Notes under the pieces: model-generated
The model's input: only the letters and a program-made list of their open reading frames with translations
Database searches by the model: none
Told to the model about the DNA's origin: nothing
Source of the DNA: Saprospiraceae bacterium
Lineage (GTDB): Bacteria > Bacteroidota > Bacteroidia > Chitinophagales > Saprospiraceae
Length of the DNA: 64,000 nt
Reading direction: 5' to 3'
NCBI GenBank assembly: GCA_020629965.1
Contig: JAHDCG010000016.1
Coordinates: 1 to 64,000, forward strand
Made by a program: the position numbers and the translations under genes
Part shown: piece by piece, positions 20,401-30,700 of the stretch
How positions within the stretch are numbered: the stretch's first letter is position 1
How the letters are laid out: each line of letters begins with the position of its first letter

Positions 20401-20424
20401 GCGATGCCTTCCGAATTATGATTT

Positions 20425-20465
20425 AAAAGACCTCGTGAAATTCGATTTTTGCGGGGTCTTTTTTT
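20425..20465 (+). terminator. Intrinsic terminator after the DUF6252-like gene
   Basis: AAAAGACC pairs with GGTCTTTT around a 22-nt loop and is followed by a T run. It is 25 bp past the stop at 20400. Confidence 0.7.
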
Positions 20466-20517
20466 AAGCAAAAGTCATTTCAGTTTTCAGCCCTTTTACA
20501 ACACAATATAAATTTTG

Positions 20518-20525
20518 TAATTTTG
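20518..20525 (+). promoter_or_regulatory. TAnnTTTG -7 element very close to a start codon
   Basis: TAATTTTG matches the Bacteroidota -7 consensus TAnnTTTG. The ATG of the next gene begins at 20531, only 5 nt further on, so transcription from this box would give a leaderless or nearly leaderless mRNA. No clear -33 TTG is seen at the usual spacing. Confidence 0.45.
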
Positions 20526-20530
20526 TCGGT

Positions 20531-21223
20531 ATGAAAAAACGCCGAACAAGAAAATACATTTTTGAATTTCTCTCGATTTTCATTGCTGTTATTTCCGCTT
20601 TTGCTTTGAATAATTGGAACGATAACCGCCGCGACCGAGAGGCTGCCGACAAAATTTTGACGGAAATAGCCAACGGTCTGCAAAAGGATTTAGAAGATAT
20701 TGCGGTCAACAGCGGCGGGCACGAGAACGGTATCGACGCTTGCATTTTTTGGCGAAAAATCATCTTAAATCAGGAAGTCAGTCATGACTCCTTGAGAAAC
20801 TATTATTTCGGACTGACACGAGATTTTTTCTCCGCACAAAATAATTCGGGCTACGAAACGCTGAAATCAAAAGGTTTGGAGTTGATAAGAAACGACTCGC
20901 TGCGCTACAAAATAATTTCTCTCTACGAGTATGATTTTACTTCGCTGAAAACTATGGAAGAAAATTATGCGGAAATGCAATTTCATACGAGTTATTTCAA
21001 AGAAATAAACGCATTTATCGCACCGCATCTCACTTTTGATGATAGAGGAAACATCACCGGAATTGAGACGCCGCTCGACCTGACCGAAGCCGAACGCAAG
21101 ACTTTTCTGACTTACCTGTGGCGCATTAGACTGAACCGAATGTTCATTTTGCAGTATTACGAGACAATCAACGAAAAAATTGAGAATTTAATCGAGGAGA
21201 TTGAGGAGGAGAAGGGAAGATAA
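20531..21223 (+). CDS. DUF6090-family small membrane protein
   Basis: 230 residues. A basic N-terminus (MKKRRTRKYIFEF) leads into a single membrane helix (LSIFIAVISAFALNNW) that ends in the NNWND motif, followed by a long, charged, largely helical domain. This layout, one N-terminal helix ending in LNNWN followed by a soluble helical part, is typical of Bacteroidota DUF6090 proteins, whose function is unknown. The C-terminus ends in a Glu-rich helix (EEIEEEKGR). It stands alone between terminators, with a -7-like box directly before its start. The soluble part should face the periplasm or cytoplasm; topology cannot be decided here. Confidence 0.75.
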   Translation: MKKRRTRKYIFEFLSIFIAVISAFALNNWNDNRRDREAADKILTEIANGLQKDLEDIAVNSGGHENGIDACIFWRKIILNQEVSHDSLRNYYFGLTRDFFSAQNNSGYETLKSKGLELIRNDSLRYKIISLYEYDFTSLKTMEENYAEMQFHTSYFKEINAFIAPHLTFDDRGNITGIETPLDLTEAERKTFLTYLWRIRLNRMFILQYYETINEKIENLIEEIEEEKGR

Positions 21224-21256
21224 TTATTGCGTTTATTTTATTGCCGGTAAAAATTG

Positions 21257-21264
21257 TAACTTTG
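21257..21264 (+). promoter_or_regulatory. TAnnTTTG -7 element before the coiled-coil pseudogene
   Basis: TAACTTTG matches the -7 consensus and lies 14 nt before ATG 21279. No well-spaced -33 TTG was found. Confidence 0.35.
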
Positions 21265-21278
21265 AGAAAAAGACTGCT

Positions 21279-21724
21279 ATGAACACTACAAATCCGACTT
21301 ACGACACTGTTTTTGAAATTTTAGCGGAAAACGAATGCATTGCACAACTCTTCCGACAAAATCGCTATTCGTCGAAGTTAGACAAGTTGTTGATTGCCCT
21401 TGAACGTTCCGACTTTATGGATGCCGACAAAATCACCGAAAATACAAGCACCGAGCAAATGAAGATGCGGTAAAAATTGTAAACAATATTCTTCATCAGT
21501 CAGGTAACTCTTCTGAGTCGCGCAAACTAATAGAAACAGAACGCGAAGCATGGCGAACGGTCAACGGATTTTGTGAAATGCGAAACGGAGAATTAGTGAA
21601 TATTTTGGATGAAAAGAAAAATGCTTTAGCCGAAAAAGATAAGTTGATTGCAGAAAAATACAAACTAATCGATGAAAAAGACAAACTAATCGCCGAACTG
21701 AAAAGAAAACTGAAAGAAAAATAA
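21279..21724 (+). pseudogene. Frameshifted coiled-coil protein of unknown family
   Basis: ATG 21279 opens 64 codons (MNTTNPTYDTVFEILAENE...) that stop at 21473. A second frame, sensible from at least 21458 to its stop at 21722-21724, begins NEDAVKIVNNILHQS and ends in heptad-like EKDKLIAEK repeats, a strong coiled coil. Switching frames near 21450-21460 gives one protein of about 147 residues. The second frame has no upstream ATG of its own, which supports a broken gene rather than two genes. The Glu/Lys coiled-coil tail resembles tails on some Bacteroidota nuclease/transposase-like proteins, but no catalytic domain is visible, so the family is left open. Confidence 0.55.
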
Positions 21725-21739
21725 CCCCCAAGCCCAAAA

Positions 21740-21771
21740 AAAGCCGCCCGACCGGTAAGTCGAGCGGCTTT
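21740..21771. terminator. Strong bidirectional terminator between convergent genes
   Basis: AAAGCCGCCCGAC (21740-21752) and GTCGAGCGGCTTT (21759-21771) form a 13-bp stem with one C-A mismatch and a 6-nt loop. It sits between the plus-strand pseudogene and the minus-strand adhesin that ends at 21798, and can serve both. Confidence 0.85.
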
Positions 21772-21797
21772 CTCATTATCAGCGCAGAGGCACTCCC

Positions 21798-24700
21798 CTA
21801 TCGCCTGATCTGTATCCATCCCTGCAAATCTCTTTCTTCATCGCTCAGCGTATCGTCATTAAGATTTAAAATGTAATAGTACGTCCCGTTCGGCAGGTCT
21901 TTTCCTTCCCACTTTCCGTCCCAATCGTTTTGGTAATTGATGACGTTGAGCACGCGATTTCCCCAACGATTGAAGACCTGCAAGCGACTCTCCGTAAAGG
22001 CTTCGATGCCGTCGATGGTCCACGTTTCGTTGGTGCCGTCGCCGTTCGGACTGAAGCCGGTATAGACCAAAATGCCGGGGCAATTGACGGTCACAAAAAT
22101 CCACGCGGAGTCGCAGCCGAGGGTGTTGCAGATTACGTATTGCAGCGTATCGGGCAGCCCCGCGTCGCAGAAATCGGGGTTCGGCACGTAGTTGATGCTG
22201 CCGTCCGGATTAAAGGCCGCTTCGCCGAATTGCGGCTGCACACTGATAAAGAAAGTGTCCAAGAAGCCGTTAATCGTGTCGTTGGCAAACGGATTGATAA
22301 CCACCGGCTGATTTTGCCCCGTCGTCGTAGAGTCGGTTACTGCGACCGGCAAATCCAAATCGTTGACACGCACCGTAATGTTTACGTAAGTCGTATCACA
22401 GATGCCCAAATCGTCGCAGACGATGATGCAGGCCGACTCTTCGCCGGGAACTAACCCGTTGAAACTGACGCAAAGCGAATCCGGTTGCTCGGGCGTATTG
22501 CCGATGACCACTACCTCCGCCGCCGTACCCGACAGCTCGGGACAGTCGTTAGAAATCGAAACGAAATTCCCTACCAATTCCAAAGTATCGAAACACAAGG
22601 TATCGCTCATGCCGACGTCGAGCACGAGATTAAGCGTGTCGGTTTCCAAACAAGCGACCGTCGAAATCAAAGTGTCGCGGCAACCCGTTTCTTGGTCGAT
22701 GAAAATAATTTCCTGCGTACCGGAAGGCACGATAATCGCCGTACCCGTCGGCGTAATCCCGATTTCCGAACCGAAACCGATGCTCGAACCGCTGATGATT
22801 TGCGTAATCGTTCCGTTGTAAGTATTATCTGTATTCGGACTCAAAACAAAGCCCAAAATCGGGTCGTACACCCACATCGCAGCGGGGTCGATTGCGTTGA
22901 AAATATCGTCGATTTCGCCGATAACCTCGATGGTGTCGGTAAAGTCGGTCTCGTTTCCGTTCGGGTCGGTAACGGTAAAGGTCACTTCGTAAGGTCCGAG
23001 TTCACCGCCGCCCGGCACGTTGACCACGGCTATTTGATTTTCAAAAACGGGGTCGCACACGTCGCGCACGCCCGTGTATTCGACGCCGCCGACAAAGATA
23101 TCGGTCGTCATTAAATCTTCGCGCAGTATCGGCAGACAAATCTCGCCGCCGAGCGTCAAATCATCGCAATCAATCAGACCGCCGCCCACATTATCCAAAG
23201 CAAACAAGTCGTCGCACTGCTCGATGACCGTCAGATTGAAGGTCAAAGTTATGCAGCCTTCCGCGTTGCACAGCTCTAAGCAAATCGTGTCTTGCCCCAA
23301 AGCAACGGGGTCGAAAGTGATGCAATGCGTCAGGGTATCGTAGGTGAAAGTGACATTGCCGGTACCCAATTCGGGGCAGGTATTCACTACGCTCGTGCCG
23401 ATGATGCCCGTGGTATCTACGTCATAATCTTCGAAGAGGCAGAAGGTTTCGGACTGACCCAAATTCAGCGTTTCTTCAATCGTCAAATCCTCAAAAACGA
23501 TGCAACGCACATCCACAAAGAACTCTTCCGTGCAAGAACCGTCCGTCGCCGTGAAGACAAGGGTATGCTCACCCGGCAGCAGTTGCAGAGCCGCCGCGTC
23601 GTCGTTTTCACTGCACGCTACGGCACCGCCCGCGTAAGGTTCGCCGTTGTCGGTGATGGTGTAAAGCACCAAGTCTTCGACTGCGAGCGAGACGCAGAAT
23701 TCAACCGGCGTATCGCAGTCCTCGGTGATGATTTCCGTCGGAGATAAGGCATCCAAACCGGGGCAGCCGTCGGGGTCGTCGCACAGCACATTGATATTCA
23801 CCACATCCGTACAAGTCGTAATCGGGTCGGTGAAAACAATTTGGTGCGGCCCGCTCGTCAGGGTCAATGCCAAACCGGTCGAGGTCGTCGTTTCGGTGTA
23901 AACCAAAGCAAATTGCTCGCCCGCCGCGCTGATAAATAAGGTGTCGTAAATGCCGATGCTGCTGCCGTTGACTAAGCGTTGCGCATCCGCATCGAGTGTC
24001 CACATTTGCGCAATATCCCACACGTTCAGACTGTCGATGAGTTGCTGTGCATCGTCGAAAGTGCCGGTAAACGTTTCGCCGTTAATATCGACACTATCCG
24101 CCGTAAAGCCGCCTGCGGGAATATTCGAGAAGTCGTAAAAACCGCCGGCTTCTCCGTTTTCACAGGTCAGCGTGAGGTCGATTTCCGTACCGTTGTCCGT
24201 GACCGTATAGCCCGTCAGGTCTGCGCCGTTGAGGTCGAGACAGTAGTCAACCGGAACGTCACAGTCTTCCGCCGTGAGTTCGATGTCATCGGCAAGAATG
24301 AGATTTTCCGGACAGTCCGAAACCACGTTAATCAAGACCGTAAATGTCTCGCAGGCCGGTACACCGTCAATCGTGCTGCACACTTCCACACAGCCTTCGT
24401 CTTCCCCCAAAAAGTTGTCGTTCGGCGTAAAGATGAAGCAGGTATCGTTGAAGATTTCAAAAGTACCGTTCGTCGGCTGTCCGCAAATGCTGAGACTGTC
24501 AAAGTTCGGATATTCCGCCGTGATGTCGAAACAAGTCGTGTCCGGAACGTTTTGAAAAGTCTCGATTTGCAAAGTGAAATCACCGTCAAAAACGTTGATG
24601 CTGATGCTGTCGGTACAGCCCGTCGCATTTTCGGTAAAGACCAAAACGTGACCGCCCGGCTCTTGGAAAACGAAAGTCGTGCCGCCCGGCAATTGACCCA

Positions 24701-27700
24701 AAGCAGGCGTATCGTTACTCGTGTAGATTTCCGAGCCGTTTGTCACCGTCAAAACGCCGTAAGCCGTACCCGAGTCCGTATTTGTCGAGAAAATATTCAT
24801 GGCATCCTCATTGAAAGTCCAGTCACCCGTCGGGTCGAGACTGCTCATCAGTGCCGCCAATTCCTCCAAATCATTCGCCGTTCCGCTGAGAATATTTCCG
24901 TCCACCAACCAAGTCACGGAGGTATAAGGCCCCTCGAAAATGTTGTTAATGTCGTAAGTGAAAATATCCGTAAAATCACAGCCGCCGATAGGGCCGCTGT
25001 ACAGTTCGCCGTCCAGTACTACTTCATAATTGTCGATAATATCCAAAGGCAACAGCGGTACGCAGATGTTAGAGTTGCCCATGTCCGTCACCAAAACGGT
25101 GTCGCTGACGGCAATAAAATCCTCGCATTCCACCGAACCCGTAATCGACAAATAAGTGGTATCACAAAACTGCGGATTGTTGTCGTCGCAGTGTACAAAG
25201 CAAATTTCCGTCGTATTCAAGCCCAAGTTACCGGTCAAATCAATCGTCAAACAGGTATCCTGAATGCTGACCGCATCGACAAACTCGGAGTCGAAACCGC
25301 AAATCTCCGCCGAGACGACCTCGCCCGGCAGTTGCAAAAAGTCCGTTGTCATCAGGCAGGTATCGAATGCCAACGACGGCGCGATAATTTCAATCGTATC
25401 GACCGGCGGCAAGACCTGAACGACAAAAGTCGTCAGATTGCAATTCGTCGGTATCATATCGTCGCAGACCTGCAAACACAGCGTATCGAAACCGACAAAA
25501 TCATTCAACGGTGTGTAGAAAACGCAGGGCGTGCCCGTGATAATCGGTGTCAGTCCGTCGGTCGCTTCGAGGCAATAAGCCACATCGCCGTTCCAGTTGC
25601 CGGCGAGCGTTGTCGTGTCGCCGCAAATGCTGTCGATAGTTGTATTAAAAGGTGTAACCAAGTTGACAAACTCGTCACTGTTATCTTCTTCGTAAGTAAT
25701 CGTAATCGTGTCGGTGCAACCAATCGCATCTTCAAAAATAATCGTATGCTGCCCGAAACCGCTGAAGCTAAACAGCGAACCGCCGGCAACGGGTAATTCC
25801 GTAAACGGAAAAGTCGTCGTGTCGCCGTCGCCTAAATCTACGGTCATCGTGCTGTACGCCGCACCGTTTTCACCGCCTTCGATAAATTGATTATCCGCAC
25901 TCAAAGTCCAGTTGCCCGCCGGGTCGTTGACGTTCATGCTGTCCAACAGGTCGGCGACATCGGTCACGACAAAACTGAAAGTCGCACCGTTGCAAATCCA
26001 TTCCGTCACCGTAAATCCGGCGGCGGGTGCGCCGCTGACGTTGTACACGTAACTCGTATCGACGTCGCAGGGCGCGGGCGAAACGGGCGTTTCTTCTTCG
26101 TCTAAAAATACCGTGTAAGTTTCAATGACGGTCATTTGCGCAATCGGCACACAGTAAGTAAAATCTTCCTCAAAACCTGTCAAAGTCACTTCGCTTTCCG
26201 TGAAAATATCCGGACAGTCGGGCGTGACCGTTACGTTGAAGAATGTCGTATCGCAAACCGGCGCGGGGCTGCTGTCGTCGCAGTGAATGACGCAGACTTC
26301 GGTTTCGCCGAAAAAGCCGTCAGCCGGGTCGAAAGTCACACAGTTTGCGTCGAAAGAGACCGCGATTTGTGTGTCGTCGATGCCGCAAACTTCCGCCGTT
26401 TGAATATTACCGGGCAGTTGCAGCACGTTTTCTTCCAAGCAAACTTCTTCGGTTTCCAAAGTATTGACCGTGACATCGACCGTATTTGTCGGCGGATGAA
26501 CCGTCACGATAAAGACCGTCGAGTCGCAGTTAATATTGCCGCCTTCGCCGCAAATGACGACGCAAAATTCGTCTTGACCGAGGAAATTCGTCCCCGGCAC
26601 GTAAGTCGTGCAAAACGGGTCGGAAGACAACAAAGCCGCGCCGTTGCTCGGTATGCCGCAATCGACAATGCCCGTAATCGTCATGCCGTCGAGGTTTTCG
26701 CCGGTAAAGCAATATGCCTCCGTGTTCGTGTTTTGCGGCGTAGAAAGGAAAATAGTATCGCCTTCCGTGCCGGTCACCGGCGGGTTAACGACTACATCTT
26801 CTTCTTCCACTATAATCGTGATGGTATCCGAGCAGCCGTTGCCGTTGCTCGCCGTAAATTCGTAAGTGCCGACTCCGCCGACCGCAATGCAGGTTCCGTT
26901 GGAAACGGGCGCGGAATTAACCATCAGCGTCTCCTGTACATCGGTTTCGGTAACGGTAATCAGAATATCCCCGTAAACCGCGCCGTCTTCTCCGCCGACA
27001 ATTTCGTTGCCGTCCAAAATCCAGTTGCCGGTCGGGTCCCACACGTTCATTTGCGCGACCAAAGCGTTAATGTCCGCTACCTCGCCGCTGAAAGTGCCGT
27101 TGTTGCACACCCAGTTATCGACGTTGTACGGGCCGGTCGAGCCGCTTTGTTGCAGGGCTTGGGTACTGTAAGAATAAACCGTGAAGTTATCGCAACCCGC
27201 CAGTTGTTCGTTATAAGGATTTCCGTCTAAAGTCAAATCGAAAATGAATACCTCCGCTACGGGAACGGGCACGCAGACTTTACCGCCCGGCAGCAAATCC
27301 GCCTCGTTGACAATTAAGGTCATTTCGGTGAAAATTTCCGTGTCACCGCCCGTCAAAATAACGGGGTTCAAAATATAAGGCAAAGGACAAGTTCCGTCCG
27401 CATTTTGCACAAAAACGTTGTATTCACCCGCACCCAAATCGTTGAAAACCTGTGCCGCTTGGTAAGTATTACCGCCGTCGATGCTGTACTCGAATTGCGT
27501 CGGGTCGATATTTTCGTTGGTGAAAGTCACCGTAATTTGTCCGTTATCGTTACCGCAGTCGCCCGGATTATTAAAACTCACCGAGTAATCCGGAACGGCC
27601 GTGCCGCCCTCGTCCGTAATCGTAATTTCACCCGCAGAGACTTGGCAGGTACCGTCGTCGTTTTGCGCAATTACATTATAAGTACCTACCGCGAGACCCG

Positions 27701-30700
27701 TAAAAGTCGGAAACGGTTGGAAAGTTACGCCGCCGTCCGCGCTGAATTGTACATTCGTGCCGCCGGTCACGTCGAGAGCAATCGTACCCGTATCGTTGCC
27801 GCAGCCGATGTTCGTTACGGTCGGTGCGCCGTTGAGCGTAATGCCGCCTTCTTCGGTCAACGTAACGGGCATCAAATCCGCCGTGCAGGTGCCGTCGCCG
27901 TTGCGAATGCTGACCGTATAAGTGCCTGCCGCCAGACCGTCGAAGGTGTTATTGTCATTGAAATTAATACCGTCGATGCTGTATTCGTAGCCCGTGCCGT
28001 TGCCGCCTTGCGCCGCTACGCTGATGACGCCGTCGGTCGCGCCGCAGGCGGGGTTGGTGTTTGCAATGATGCCCGTCGGGGCATCCGTTACCGTCAAAAC
28101 CACAGGATTATTTGCGAAGAAAAATTCTTGGTCGGCAGTAATGTCTAAAGCCGAAACGGTGTAGTTGCCCGCACCGAGACCCGGAAATTCGGGAGACATT
28201 TGGTAGTCGATGCCGTCGATAGAGTACAGATATTGGAAGCCCAAAGGCGCCGTCACCGTAATCGAACCGTCGCTCGCGCCGCAGGCCGCCGGGTTGTTTG
28301 TGGTAATCGTCACCTCGGTAGCTCCGCCGCCGCCGCCGATGCTTAAAACCACCGTCTCGCCGATAACGGTACAGGTGCCGTCGTCGTTTTGAATGACAAC
28401 CTGATAAGTGCCTTCCGACAGACCGTTAAAAGTGCTTTCCGCCTGAAAAGTCGCGCCGTTGTCGATGCTGAACAAAGTCGTGCCCGCGCCCGCGTCGATG
28501 AGGATAGAAATACTGCCGTTTTCCGCAAAAACTTCGGTCGGGTCGGTGGCGATAATTTCTTCAATCGTCGCACAGTTCGCCGCATCGGGAGCAGTCAAAA
28601 TGATTTCCGCCTCACCGAAAGTTTCGGTCGAGCCGACGTTGCGCACGGTGATATTGTAAGTGCCGGGCGGTAGGTTGTCAAAAAAGTTTCCGGTTTGGAA
28701 AGTTACGCCGCCGTCGATGCTGTATTCGAGTTGATTATTGCCGCAGGGCGTTGCGTTTATCGTTATCGTTCCGTCGTTGCTGTCCGCTGTCGTTGGGTTA
28801 GTTGACTCTACTCCGCTGAAGGTCGGGGTGCCGTCTTCGTCCACCGTCACCTCGTTGCCCGCCGTCTCGCAGTCGGTATTTGCATTGCGCACCACGGGCT
28901 GATAAGTGCCTGTCGCCAAGTTGTTGATAATGCTGCTGCTGACGAAAGTCATACCGCCGTCCACCGAATATTCGTAAGGAGGCACGCCGCCCGTGACTTC
29001 AAAAATAATGTTACCCGTCGCCTCGCCGCAGAGGGTCGCGCCCGCCGTGACGGAGGTAATTTCGGGACTCGCCGGCTCCCCTACCGTTGCCGTGCCGCCG
29101 CTGACTTCGCAGGCAGAACCCGCCTGACGGATGACAATTTCGTAGCTGCCGGTCGCCAGATTTTCAAAAGAATTTCCGTTTTGGAAAGTCGCGCCTCCGT
29201 CGTTACTATATTCAAAAGTACCGTCGTCGTTGGTGACGCTGACGGAGATTAAACCCGTCGGATTTTCGTCGTCGCAGTTCAAATTGTCTTGGGTAAATAA
29301 GCCGCTGAAATTAGGGCTGTCTTCCGAGTTCAAAATGACCGTGCCCGCGTTAACCGTGCAAGTACCGTCGGCGTTTTGTACTAAAATATCGTAGCTGCCC
29401 GCACCCAATCCCGTGAACGAATTTTGCGTACCGAAAGTCGCACCGCCGTCATTGCTGTACTGCAAATCGCCGCCGTTACCGCCTTCCGCCGTGATGACGA
29501 TGATGCCGTCATTCGCGCCGCAGGTCGAAGGCTGCTCGACCAAAGGCTGCTCGACTATCGGAGTGCCCGGCGCGGAAAGTTGGGTAAACATAGCCGGCGT
29601 CTCACAAGAGCCGTCGGTATTGCGCACGATAACGCGGTAAGTGCCGATACCGAGACCGCCGAACGCCGGGTCGGTTTGGAAAGTCGCGCCGTTGTCGATG
29701 CTGTATTCCAAATCGCCGATGCTGCCTTCGGTATCTACGGTCAATGCGCCGTCAGCCGCGCCGCAAGCGGTCGGATTAACGGGATTTAAGTTTGTAATAA
29801 TCGTCTGACCGGGTGCGGTCAAAGTCACCGGCTCACCCAACACAGGGCAGGTACCGTTGAACTGATTGCGTACCGCAGGCGTATATTCGCCCGCATCCAA
29901 ATCGGCGAAAGTGCCGAAAAATTTCCACGACAAACCGCCGTCTATAGAGTATTCCAAATCGCCGGTACCGCTGCCCGTCACGACGATGAAGCCGTTGTTA
30001 TTATCGCAGCCGTCAGGATTTTGAAATTCTACGTTATCGACCGTCGGGGCTTCGGGTTCTAAAAGAGAAATCGCGCCGCCGTTGGTTTCACAGGTCGAAG
30101 AGGTGACCAAAATATTGTATTCGCCGCCGTCCAAACCGGAGAAAAAGTTCTCGTTTTGGAAAGTCTCGCCGCCGTCGATGCTGTACTGAAAACTGCCGTT
30201 GTCATTCGCTACGATAATCGAAATCGTACCGTCGTTGGTGTTACAGCCCGTCGGATTTTGGGTGTTAAAAGTCGGAACGGCGGGATTATCGCTCGCCGCT
30301 AATGTAATCATCGGACCGAAAACCGGGCAGGTGCCGTCGGTATTGCGGATGCTGACCTCGTATTCGCCACCGGGCAGACCGGTAAAATTGCCGTTATTCT
30401 GAAAAGTGATACCGTCGATTGAGTATTCCAAATTATCGCCCGTCGCCGTGACGGTAATCGAGCCGTTTTGCTCGGTGCAAGAGTTGGGGTTGGTTTGCTC
30501 TACGTTGTCGATTGTGCCTTCACTCGTCGTTAAAACAATCGGGTCGCTCGTTACGGGGCAGGTGCCGTCGGTGATTTGTACCGTTGCGGTGTAAGTGCCC
30601 GCCGCTAAGCCGGTGAAGACATTTTCCGCTTGAAAATTGATACCGTCGAGAGAATATTCGTAAGTATTTGCGCCCTGCGCGTTGACGGTAATCGTGCCGT

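Noticed and set aside
23979-25796. 605-codon plus-strand open frame
   Set aside because: It is antisense to the SprB-like adhesin, has an Arg/Val-rich shadow composition and no recognisable domain.
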